In this document: positions 1 to 7,017 of the stretch, in pieces
Numbering within the stretch: the first letter of the stretch is position 1
Layout: every line of letters starts with the position of its first letter
From: Chamaesiphon sp. 336R_metabinner_41
GTDB lineage: Bacteria > Cyanobacteriota > Cyanobacteriia > Cyanobacteriales > Chamaesiphonaceae
Length of the DNA: 64,000 bases
Direction of reading: 5' to 3'
NCBI GenBank assembly: GCA_025359915.1
Contig: JANYDE010000137.1
Coordinates: forward strand, 1 to 64,000
Made by a program: the position numbers and the translations under genes
Notes under the pieces: generated by a model
Seen by the model: the letters and a program-made list of their open reading frames with translations, nothing else
What the model was told of the DNA's origin: nothing
Databases searched by the model: none

Positions 1-2
1 GC

Positions 3-110
3 TGGTATGTTGAAGCTCTCAAGTACGTTAAAGCAAACCACGGTTTGTCTGGCGATGCTGCGGTAGAAGCTAATTCCTACATCGACTATGCAATTAACTC
101 CTTGAGCTAG
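3..110 (+). CDS. cpcA: Phycocyanin alpha subunit, C-terminal end (partial)
   Basis: The reading frame enters from the left edge and encodes the last 35 residues of a phycobiliprotein, beginning [14 protein letters not shown] and ending in NSLS before TAG. This is the conserved C-terminal helix of C-phycocyanin alpha, the rod pigment protein of the phycobilisome. The chromophore-binding cysteine lies upstream of the window. A strong terminator-like hairpin follows 10 bases after the stop, and cpcE, needed to attach bilin to this subunit, is the next gene on the same strand. No linker genes (cpcC, cpcD) lie between them. Identification is secure; only the 3' end is present. Confidence 0.95.
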   Translation, partial: WYVEALKYVKANHGLSGDAAVEANSYIDYAINSLS

Positions 111-120
111 TTCATAGTTA

Positions 121-189
121 TTACCCGAAGTTATTTCTCAACTCTTGCGTTTTCGTTGGCGATGGGAAATAGCTTCGGGGTATTTTTTT
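121..189 (+). terminator. Hairpin terminator/attenuator after cpcA
   Basis: The left arm TTACCCGAAGTTATTTCTC pairs with GGGAAATAGCTTCGGGGTA across a loop of about 30 bases, followed directly by a run of seven T. This fits a rho-independent terminator. Because cpcE lies downstream on the same strand, it probably also acts as an attenuator that makes structural cpc mRNA far more abundant than lyase mRNA, as known for cpc operons. Confidence 0.8.
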
Positions 190-353
190 GGCTGTCAATA
201 ACAGTAAAATTAGGTAGGATTCGTCTGGGTTTGTTTATAAATATCTAGCACGAAGAAGGTTGCTTGCATAAACCCATCCCTACAGATTAATCACCCATTC
301 TGACAGATTGATGTTGGGTGTCAAATGTCAGTCTAATGTACTAACAAAAAATT

Positions 354-1169
354 ATGGATGATGAATCGGCAATTCAAGCTGGCGAAACACTAAATACAAT
401 ACAAGCGATCGAGAATCTTTATTGTGAAGATTTAGGTTTGCGTGCCTATGCAGCTTGGTGGTTGGGCAAATTTCGGGTAAACGATCCTGCTGCGATTGTG
501 GGATTAATTGCAGCTTTGAAAGATGAAGCAGATCGTACCCCCGAAGGCGGCTATCCACTGCGCCGAAATGCAGCTAGAGCTTTAGGTAAATTAAACGATC
601 TTCAAGCTGTTCCTGCACTGATTGAATGTCTAAATTGTTCCGATTTTTATGTGCGAGAAGCGGCGGTGCAATCGCTCGAAATGTTGGGAGATCCTAGTTG
701 TATTCCGCATTTGACTGAAATATTAGCTGCATCAGTTCGAGATGGAAAGCTCCTACCACAGGGCGAAGATTTTTCTCAGCCTTACGATTCGATCATCGAA
801 GCTTTAGGCACTTTGGGAGTGACAGCCGCAGTACCATTGATTCAACCATTTCTCGAACATCCAATTCCTCGGATTCAGTATGCGGGATTGAGATCGATGT
901 ACCAGTTGACTCAGGATACCGTCTATGGCGATCGATTGGTGCAATCCTTATCAAATGGCGATCTCCAACTTAGAAGGGCACTCCTGTCCGATTTAGGGGC
1001 AATTGGGTATCTTCCCGCCGCAATCCCGATCTCTCAAGCTCATGCTGAAAATAGTCTGAAGTTGATATCGCTCAAGGGCATATTAGAAACCCAGATTATG
1101 CTTTCGCCATTCGACAGGTTATCTGATGGTGCAGTTCAAGTAATGCAACTAATGGATGAATTGCTCTAG
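354..1169 (+). CDS. cpcE: Phycocyanobilin lyase subunit CpcE (HEAT repeats)
   Basis: This 271-residue protein is built of HEAT/armadillo-like repeats. Recognisable CpcE blocks are AYAAWWLGKFRV (31-42), YPLRRNAARALGKL (67-80) and DFYVREAAVQSLEMLGD (97-113). CpcE with CpcF forms the heterodimeric lyase that attaches phycocyanobilin to the alpha-phycocyanin cysteine. Length is normal for the family. It lies behind cpcA, as in many cpc operons, but no cpcF follows: the next genes are on the opposite strand. The partner must lie elsewhere. The start ATG at 354 gives the expected N-terminus. High confidence in family; moderate that the substrate is CpcA rather than another alpha subunit. Confidence 0.92.
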   Translation: MDDESAIQAGETLNTIQAIENLYCEDLGLRAYAAWWLGKFRVNDPAAIVGLIAALKDEADRTPEGGYPLRRNAARALGKLNDLQAVPALIECLNCSDFYVREAAVQSLEMLGDPSCIPHLTEILAASVRDGKLLPQGEDFSQPYDSIIEALGTLGVTAAVPLIQPFLEHPIPRIQYAGLRSMYQLTQDTVYGDRLVQSLSNGDLQLRRALLSDLGAIGYLPAAIPISQAHAENSLKLISLKGILETQIMLSPFDRLSDGAVQVMQLMDELL

Positions 1170-1213
1170 AAATGTCGGCACCGAGGATAGTCACACAGAT
1201 CGAAACATGGCTG

Positions 1214-1228
1214 GTGGGCACTGCCCAC
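1214..1228. repeat. Short palindrome GTGGGCA-C-TGCCCAC
   Basis: A 7-base-arm palindrome between the convergent cpcE and small membrane gene. The same element recurs at 49965-49981 with shared flanking bases (TGGTGGGCACTGCCCAC when read on the minus strand there). It is probably a dispersed intergenic repeat that can form a small hairpin. Confidence 0.6.
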
Positions 1229-1252
1229 ACTAAAGCCTAAACCCTAGTTCAG

Positions 1253-1441
1253 CTATTTAGAATTTTTAACAGCAGTCAAAAAGAAGACAACAGTCAGGGG
1301 AATAGCTGCGGCTAAAATACTCCCTGTTACTGCTACACCTAATTCAGGCGTACCCGAACTAAGTTCAAAGATGGAACCGACTGCGGCAATTGCGGAAATC
1401 GATGCACCAAGCAAACAGATACCAGTTAGAGGGGTGTACAT
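1253..1441 (-). CDS. Small two-segment membrane protein, function unknown
   Basis: A 62-residue hydrophobic protein with two predicted membrane segments (about residues 5-25 and 33-57) joined by a short polar loop (FELSSGTPE) and ending in Lys-Asn-Ser-Lys. I do not recognise the family. The ATG at 1441 lies 6 bases after the def stop codon on the same strand, so it is probably co-transcribed with def. Length and composition resemble small thylakoid or plasma-membrane proteins, but nothing indicates a role. Confidence 0.6.
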   Translation of the reverse strand: MYTPLTGICLLGASISAIAAVGSIFELSSGTPELGVAVTGSILAAAIPLTVVFFLTAVKNSK

Positions 1442-1447
1442 GGACGG

Positions 1448-2023
1448 TTATTTTGCTCCTGATGTGATGTGTTGGACGTGCTGAAGGGAGAAACCTTTTT
1501 TCTTGAGTTCCTCAGTGAGAGCGAGTTGATTTTCGACTCGATCGACAAATAATACTCCCGTCAGATGATCTAGTTCATGTTGAATGGCGCGGGCGAGTAA
1601 GCCGTCAGCCTTTAGCGTGCGCGGACGACCGGATTCATCTCGGTAAGCCAGTTCGATCGTTTCTGGACGTTCGACATCCAAATACACTCCAGGAATACTC
1701 AAACACCCTTCTTGGTCTTTGCAGAGGGTTTTACCATACTTTTTGATGGTAGGATTGATTAGAATTAACGGCGGAATTTCTGGTTTTTCCAGCTCGGTAT
1801 CTATAACGACTAATTGTTTATTAATGCCTACTTGTGGTGCGGCTAAACCTATACCATCCGCACTATACATAGTTTGCAGCATCGCCACGATCGTCCGGCG
1901 AATATCTTCATCCACGCTGGCAATCCGTTTGGCTGGTTGACGCAAAACTCGATCGCCGAGATAGTGAATATCTAATGGCGGTTTGGCTAATTTTTTCTTT
2001 TCAACGAGGATTGATATTGTCAT
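1448..2023 (-). CDS. def: Peptide deformylase
   Basis: This 191-residue metalloenzyme removes the N-formyl group from nascent proteins. All three active-site motifs are present: GIGLAAPQ (57-64), EGCLS (105-109, Cys metal ligand) and HELDH (149-153, two His ligands and catalytic Glu). An N-terminal stretch of about 17 residues precedes the conserved core (ILDIHYLGDRVLRQP-like start), a modest extension common in cyanobacterial enzymes. It is followed after 6 bases by a small membrane-protein gene on the same strand. Identification is secure. Confidence 0.97.
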   Translation of the reverse strand: MTISILVEKKKLAKPPLDIHYLGDRVLRQPAKRIASVDEDIRRTIVAMLQTMYSADGIGLAAPQVGINKQLVVIDTELEKPEIPPLILINPTIKKYGKTLCKDQEGCLSIPGVYLDVERPETIELAYRDESGRPRTLKADGLLARAIQHELDHLTGVLFVDRVENQLALTEELKKKGFSLQHVQHITSGAK

Positions 2024-2090
2024 GAACGAATCGTTACAGGCGATGATGTCTGAAAAATAGATCTCAGTGGTACTCTTATTTTAACAGGAT

Positions 2091-2651
2091 TTAGACATAC
2101 ACGATCGTCGCTTCCAATTTATGGCCTAATTGAGATAAATTCAAAACATGTCCTCCGGTAACTAAATACACCGTGCTGGAAATCGATCCAATTTGACGAG
2201 ATAGCATTCCCAACCTGTCGCGAAATAATCGCCCACTAGGATAAGCTGGTACTACACCCCAACCTGTTTCCTCTGCTACCAAAATTATGATTGCTAAACT
2301 CTTCGTTAATTCACTGAGTAATTCAGTCGTCAAATTTTCCCATTCAGAGTCAGATCGATCGAGTAAATTGGCTACCCATGTACCGATAGAATCGATGAGA
2401 AGGCAGTCCGAAGACTGAAATTGAGAAATGGTAGGAGAGAGATCTTCGATCGCGGCTACAGTCTGCCAGGTGGCGGGACGACGCTGTTGATGTCGCAAAA
2501 TTCTAGCTTGCCATTCTCGATCGCTTGGATCTATAGTTGCGGTAGCGATATAGCTGACAGCTTTGCCACTTTGCCTTGCAAGCGTCTCCGCCCATTCACT
2601 CTTCCCACATCGCGCTGCACCCGTAACTAAAATTAGTTGTTGCCCAATCAC
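2091..2651 (-). CDS. cobU: Adenosylcobinamide kinase/guanylyltransferase CobU
   Basis: This 186-residue bifunctional enzyme of the late corrinoid pathway phosphorylates adenosylcobinamide and transfers GMP to give adenosylcobinamide-GDP. The P-loop GAARCGKS lies at residues 11-18, and the HQQRRP block at 54-59 contains the histidine guanylylated in the family (equivalent to His46 of Salmonella CobU). DCLLIDSIGTWVANLL is the conserved Walker B region. It is transcribed away from the preceding + strand gene and stands alone. Cyanobacteria make pseudocobalamin, and the window also encodes a probable B12-binding radical SAM enzyme. Confidence 0.95.
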   Translation of the reverse strand: MIGQQLILVTGAARCGKSEWAETLARQSGKAVSYIATATIDPSDREWQARILRHQQRRPATWQTVAAIEDLSPTISQFQSSDCLLIDSIGTWVANLLDRSDSEWENLTTELLSELTKSLAIIILVAEETGWGVVPAYPSGRLFRDRLGMLSRQIGSISSTVYLVTGGHVLNLSQLGHKLEATIVYV

Positions 2652-2724
2652 TTCTATTTCCTCTGAATTATTGCGCTATCAACTATTCTCCCCTGGAGAT
2701 GCTATATCAACAACTATTAATTAG

Positions 2725-2774
2725 TATCAACTATCAACTATCAACTATCAACTATCAACTATCAACTATCAACT
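2725..2774. repeat. Heptamer tandem repeat (TATCAAC)x7
   Basis: Seven perfect copies of TATCAAC immediately upstream (8 bases) of the start codon at 2783. This is a typical cyanobacterial short tandemly repeated heptamer (STRR). Similar heptamers occur throughout the window next to gene starts or ends. Confidence 0.9.
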
Positions 2775-2782
2775 GACTGAGT

Positions 2783-3328
2783 ATGTCAATATCCATAGAC
2801 TGTAATTCAGATTTAAAGACTCAACTATTCTCAGCTCAGATTCCAAAATTTAGTAATCTTCGGCAAGATGCCAACCCAATTTTGGCAGCACATATGCTCC
2901 AAGAAATGTATAAAATGGTGATGGAGTGGCAGCAAGAATTACAAGAAATTGATAAGAACAGTTTTAACATCACTACTAGTGGTCCAGTTTTAGCTGCCTG
3001 GTTGGAATCGCGCACTTTCAAACCTGGATCTACAGGTGAAGCAATTCCTACTCCTTATACTACTGTTGAGGCGATTTCCATTCTGGAAGGCTACGCCAAC
3101 GATCTAACGGCTGTCGATCCAAAAGCGGGTTATCGTTTATGTGGATTGGATGAATACGGTCAACTCTGGACGCGTCCTTGTCACATGGCTGAAATCTTAA
3201 ATGTTAGCAGGGCAATTGCTCGATATCAACAGTTAAAAGATTTAACCGATCGAAAACAACAATTAGAGCAATATATTCGTCACGTGCTCGAAGATCTCGT
3301 TCATCTTCGACTCAAACTACAGGATTAG
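2783..3328 (+). CDS. Conserved hypothetical protein, coiled-coil C-terminus
   Basis: A 181-residue soluble protein with no signal peptide or membrane segment. Visible features are a helical N-terminal region (about 30-60), a central segment rich in aromatic and polar residues (YRLCGLDEYGQLWTRP, about 113-128), and a C-terminal amphipathic helix/coiled coil (about 145-181, rich in Lys, Gln and Leu). I do not recognise a catalytic motif or family. It stands alone between divergent cobU and a convergent DUF2939 gene. The ATG lies just behind the heptamer array, so its leader is made largely of repeat. The clear coding character supports a real gene. Confidence 0.7.
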   Translation: MSISIDCNSDLKTQLFSAQIPKFSNLRQDANPILAAHMLQEMYKMVMEWQQELQEIDKNSFNITTSGPVLAAWLESRTFKPGSTGEAIPTPYTTVEAISILEGYANDLTAVDPKAGYRLCGLDEYGQLWTRPCHMAEILNVSRAIARYQQLKDLTDRKQQLEQYIRHVLEDLVHLRLKLQD

Positions 3329-3373
3329 AATTGATTTAGTTGATAATTGATAGCAATGTTTCTAGAGTGGTAC

Positions 3374-3420
3374 CTAAATCCCCCTCCTGAAAACAATTCT
3401 CTTAAAGGAGGGGGCTTTAG
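3374..3420. terminator. Hairpin between convergent genes
   Basis: TAAATCCCCCTCC pairs with GGAGGGGGCTTTA (one mismatch) around a 21-base loop. It lies between two convergent genes (stop at 3328 and stop at 3457) and probably terminates one or both. The C/G-rich stem resembles a dispersed cyanobacterial hairpin repeat. Confidence 0.55.
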
Positions 3421-3456
3421 AACCATTGTTCTGCTTAATTCATCATCGCCATTCGC

Positions 3457-4002
3457 CTAACTTTCAACTAAATTGGAAATATCAATGCCAGCTAGTTTCC
3501 AAGCTAATCCATTACGCTTCAAGATCAGACTGACATCTTTGGATCGATCGTGCTTATCGGTAATATGAACGACAAAGCGATCGATTGATTCATAGCCCAT
3601 TTTAATGTCTGATTTAGCAATATCCCGATCCAAATTAGCCAGATCTATTTTAGCTCCAGGTACTTTATCGTGGATTAATTGGTCTAGTCCTTCTGGAGTG
3701 ATTAACTTGTCCACCATTGGACTCACCATTTTTTCTACTATTTCTGGAGTCATTTTCGGCGATATAGAGCCATCATCAGATCCAGCTATGTGTTTGAGGA
3801 CTTGAACTTTTACACTCTCTTTAATACTAACTCGTAATTCTGGAAAATTAATTTCTTTCGACAGAGCATCAACATTCTGATTTTCTGTCGCATTTTTCAT
3901 ATTATTGAGCGTTAGATAAGGAGAATAATAAATTCCTCCACCTGAGATCGCCGCAACTCCCACGATGGCACTAGTCCCAATAGCAACTGCTTTTACATCC
4001 AT
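3457..4002 (-). CDS. DUF2939-type exported/membrane-anchored protein
   Basis: I choose the ATG at 4002 (MDVKAVAIGTSAIVG), giving 181 residues; an upstream ATG at 4035 adds 11 residues (MIIKFLELRNI) unlike a family start. An N-terminal hydrophobic segment (about 3-24) serves as a signal anchor, followed by the YYSPYLTLNNMKNATENQNVDALSKEINFPELRVSIK stretch typical of DUF2939, where a membrane helix precedes an extracytoplasmic domain. No catalytic residues are evident. It stands alone, converging on the previous gene. Family assignment comes from recall of the characteristic N-terminal pattern and is fairly sure; function is unknown. Confidence 0.75.
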   Translation of the reverse strand: MDVKAVAIGTSAIVGVAAISGGGIYYSPYLTLNNMKNATENQNVDALSKEINFPELRVSIKESVKVQVLKHIAGSDDGSISPKMTPEIVEKMVSPMVDKLITPEGLDQLIHDKVPGAKIDLANLDRDIAKSDIKMGYESIDRFVVHITDKHDRSKDVSLILKRNGLAWKLAGIDISNLVES

Positions 4003-4104
4003 AATATTTCTCAGTTCTAGAAATTTAATTATCAACTATTCTCATCCGAATAGTCTTGTGATTAAGACAGACACTTTGCTAAAAACTAACAACTATCCAC
4101 TAAC

Positions 4105-5343
4105 TCAAGTTGTATATTCAGCGTTAATTTTTACATAGTCATAACTAAGATCGCAGCCCCAAGCAATTCCACACCCACTACCATTACCAACAGCTACCGA
4201 GATTAAAACTGTATCTGTTTTGAGGTATTCCCCTTGACTGGCAGCTTTGAGATAATTACTAGCAGCGACTCGATCGAATGTCAAAGGTTGTCCATTTGTC
4301 ATTAATTGAATATCGCCCAATCGCACCGCCAAATTATTTTGATCGAAGGGTACGCCAGCCTTCCCAGCCGCCATCGCAATTCTGCCCCAGTTGGGATCGT
4401 TGCCAAAAATTGCCGCTTTGAGGAGGGAAGATCCGGCGATTTCACGGGCAATTTGTCGGGCATCTCGATCGCTCAGAGTACCAGACACTCGCACTTCAAT
4501 CAAACAAGTAGCACCTTCACCATCACGGGCGATCGATCGAGCTAAATACTGACAGACAGCGGTGAGCATTGCTTCTAGTTTATCAGCTTCCGCTCCTGGA
4601 TGCACAATTGCGGGCGTGCGGGATTCGCCATTCGCCAAAGCAATCAACGTATCATTCGTACTCGTATCCCCATCTACCGTAACTTGATTGAAACTCTTAT
4701 CCGCAGCGCGACTGAGCATTTGTTGCCATAGCGTTGTCGATACCGCCGCATCACAAGTCACGAACGCCAACATCGTCGCCATATTCGGATGAATCATCCC
4801 CGAACCCTTAGCCATCCCGCCAATTCTTACGGCTCGATCGCCAATTGTAGTCTCTAATGCGATCGATTTGCTCACCAAATCGGTGGTCATAATCGCCTTC
4901 GCAGCAGTATCGCCACCCTCATGGGTAGCCGCTGCCACCAAACCAGGAATTCCGGCGATTAAGGCATTCATTTTGATGCGTTGACCGATTACCCCAGTTG
5001 AAGCCAGCAAGATCGCTTCTGGGGTGATATTTAGGGCACTAGCGAGCGCATTTGCACTGGCGACGGCATCATCCCAACCAGCTTCACCAGTCGCCGCATT
5101 TGCCTGTCCCGAATTGCAGAGAATCGCACGGGCACTAGGTTTGACAGCAAGCTGTTGACGACAATATTCGACGCAAGCAGCCCGAACCTGACTGGTGGTA
5201 AAGACTCCAGCCGCGATCGCATCTACATCAGATAATATCAATGCCAAATCGGGCAATCCAGACGCTTTCAATCCCGCTGTAATCCCCGCCGCTCTAAAGC
5301 CTCTCGGTGCCGTCACTCCCCCAGAAATCTCTTGCCAGTCCAT
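4105..5343 (-). CDS. argJ: Bifunctional ornithine acetyltransferase/N-acetylglutamate synthase ArgJ
   Basis: A 412-residue enzyme of arginine biosynthesis that recycles the acetyl group from N-acetylornithine to glutamate and may also make N-acetylglutamate from acetyl-CoA. It is a self-cleaving N-terminal-nucleophile enzyme: the conserved KGSGMIHPNMATML stretch (179-192) contains the Ala189-Thr190 cleavage site, Thr190 becoming the beta-chain nucleophile. NSGQANAATG (77-86) and the DPNWGRI block near the C-terminal third are also family hallmarks. Length is standard. Single gene, no other arg genes nearby. Bifunctionality is inferred from the family, not provable here. Confidence 0.96.
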   Translation of the reverse strand: MDWQEISGGVTAPRGFRAAGITAGLKASGLPDLALILSDVDAIAAGVFTTSQVRAACVEYCRQQLAVKPSARAILCNSGQANAATGEAGWDDAVASANALASALNITPEAILLASTGVIGQRIKMNALIAGIPGLVAAATHEGGDTAAKAIMTTDLVSKSIALETTIGDRAVRIGGMAKGSGMIHPNMATMLAFVTCDAAVSTTLWQQMLSRAADKSFNQVTVDGDTSTNDTLIALANGESRTPAIVHPGAEADKLEAMLTAVCQYLARSIARDGEGATCLIEVRVSGTLSDRDARQIAREIAGSSLLKAAIFGNDPNWGRIAMAAGKAGVPFDQNNLAVRLGDIQLMTNGQPLTFDRVAASNYLKAASQGEYLKTDTVLISVAVGNGSGCGIAWGCDLSYDYVKINAEYTT

Positions 5344-5523
5344 ATCCGTCTTTGGTCAATAAGTACTAGTTATCAGCATACTAGAATATAGGTCTTGGGT
5401 ATGCCGTAATTAATTCTTGCTCCGTCACGATCTGATCCTAATTAGATTAAACAATTCCATATTTGATTGGATTTTATATTGGTAAGCCCCTAAGTACATA
5501 CTATGCAGTAGTTTTCAGTCATT

Positions 5524-6252
5524 ATGGAATTTCCAGCCTACCTAACTATTGGGGCGTTAAAACTCCATCCCCATCCAGTATTTGAGAGCATCGCTTATTT
5601 TGTTTCTCTACGGTTGGCATTCCGACGATTTCGGAAAAGTACCGTCAAAGCAGAACAACGAGGGGTAGTAATTGCGGGGGGTTTAATTGGTGGGATGCTG
5701 GGAGCCAAGCTGTTGGCAATTGTTCAGCATTTAGATCTATTGTGGACGGCACAAATTAGTTTTGTAATGCTGTTAATTGGTGGTAAAACAATCGTCGGGG
5801 CGTTACTAGGCGCAGTTTTTGGGGTTGAAATCACCAAGAACTTTCTCAAGATTGAGACGGCGACGGGGGATGCTTTCGCCTATCCGCTAATTGTTGGCAC
5901 CGTCATTGGGCGTATTGGCTGCTTCTTAACCGGATTAAGCGACCAAACCTATGGTACACCAACATCGTTACCTTGGGGCGTGGATTTTGGCGATCGAATC
6001 CCTCGTCATCCCACTCAGCTCTATGAGGTGGTATTTATGATTGGTTTGCTAATCTTCCTCAAATATCGAGAGCGAAAACCATATCTACAAGGCGATCTAT
6101 TTAGATTTTATATGATTTGTTACTTAGCATTTCGATGGTCGATCGATTTTATCAAACCTGACTTTCATCCATTACTAGGCATGAGCGCGATTCAAATCAC
6201 TTGTCTGCTAGGATTGGTCTATTATCGCGCTGCAATTCGTCGGTTAATTTGA
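5524..6252 (+). CDS. lgt: Prolipoprotein diacylglyceryl transferase family protein (Lgt)
   Basis: A 242-residue polytopic membrane protein with about six or seven predicted membrane segments. Lgt moves diacylglycerol from phosphatidylglycerol to the lipobox cysteine of prolipoproteins. Family features are GRIGCFLTGLSDQ (129-141), the following G-PTSLPWGVDF segment and HPTQLYE (162-168). The signature differs from the enterobacterial GRIGNFxNxE: the Asn is Cys and no Glu occurs at the usual position. It is also about 50 residues shorter than E. coli Lgt. It is thus either a cyanobacterial variant or a relative with another lipid acceptor. Convergent with the Uma2 gene. Confidence 0.78.
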   Translation: MEFPAYLTIGALKLHPHPVFESIAYFVSLRLAFRRFRKSTVKAEQRGVVIAGGLIGGMLGAKLLAIVQHLDLLWTAQISFVMLLIGGKTIVGALLGAVFGVEITKNFLKIETATGDAFAYPLIVGTVIGRIGCFLTGLSDQTYGTPTSLPWGVDFGDRIPRHPTQLYEVVFMIGLLIFLKYRERKPYLQGDLFRFYMICYLAFRWSIDFIKPDFHPLLGMSAIQITCLLGLVYYRAAIRRLI

Positions 6253-6264
6253 ACAAGATTGCCA

Positions 6265-6834
6265 CTAACGCGCCTGTAGAACTCGTTCGACAGTCAAATC
6301 TAAATTAGCTAATATTGTTGACTCAATTTTATTATCTCCCATATACACCTTCTCCTCATAAAAACCTTCCACCCATTCCAAAATTGTGACTCGTGACTGA
6401 AGCGGATCGACGATCCAATATTCAGCAATTCCCCTCGCCGCATATTCACTCCGCTTGTAACGATAATCGCGTTTTTCTTGGTTAGGACTGACAACTTCTA
6501 CTACTAATAATGGTGGGGGCATATCCATCAACACGATCGATCTAGTTGCTCCATTCATTTCTGTTGCTAATTCTTCAGATAGCAATACCAAATCTGGTAT
6601 TCGTACCGATACCTTAGCCCCACTTACGGCTACTTCGATACCAATTCTCAGTCGATAGCTGGGAGTACCCAATCCGAGAAAAAAGGCAAACAAAAAAGAT
6701 GCAATTCTCTGGTTGATATCGCTCTCAGCAGGCATAGGAATCAATTCTCCATTTTCTAGTTCATATAATTTATCCGTGCCATCGTCGTAAGCAAGGAACT
6801 CTTCTAGCGTCATTTTCTCGATCGCAACTGTCAT
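6265..6834 (-). CDS. Uma2-family (DUF820) putative endonuclease
   Basis: I take the ATG at 6834 (MTVAIEKMTLEEFLAYDDG), giving 189 residues and matching the usual family N-terminus; an upstream ATG at 6927 would add 31 atypical residues. It has a PD-(D/E)XK restriction-like fold with catalytic elements RIPDLVLL, LLVVEVVSP (Asp and Glu positions) and YRYKRSEYAARGIAEYWIVDP. These genes are greatly expanded in cyanobacteria and are often linked to mobility or DNA processing, though the activity is mostly unproven. It stands alone, convergent with lgt. Confidence 0.85.
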   Translation of the reverse strand: MTVAIEKMTLEEFLAYDDGTDKLYELENGELIPMPAESDINQRIASFLFAFFLGLGTPSYRLRIGIEVAVSGAKVSVRIPDLVLLSEELATEMNGATRSIVLMDMPPPLLVVEVVSPNQEKRDYRYKRSEYAARGIAEYWIVDPLQSRVTILEWVEGFYEEKVYMGDNKIESTILANLDLTVERVLQAR

Positions 6835-6974
6835 CGCTACACTTCCTGCAAGAGTATATTCATTAATTCTAACATTTCGATCGATCTCAGAATTACCGCC
6901 GTTTGAACTATGATTTGTGGGATCCACAGATAGACTAAGATTGTCACATAGCGATCTTAACAGTTAGAACTATC

Positions 6975-7006
6975 AGATCTCCGACTGTCCAAGAAGTCGG
7001 GGATCT
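6975..7006. repeat. Family-2 palindrome (CCCCGACTTCT type), in the leader of a radical SAM gene
   Basis: AGATCTCCGACT pairs with AGTCGGGGATCT (one mismatch) over an 8-base loop. The right arm ends 11 bases before the ATG at 7018, where a ribosome binding site should lie, and no Shine-Dalgarno sequence is visible. Other copies are at 18552-18701, 29605-29637, 37056-37088 and 63283-63322. Confidence 0.8.
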
Positions 7007-7017
7007 AGCCTCACCAA

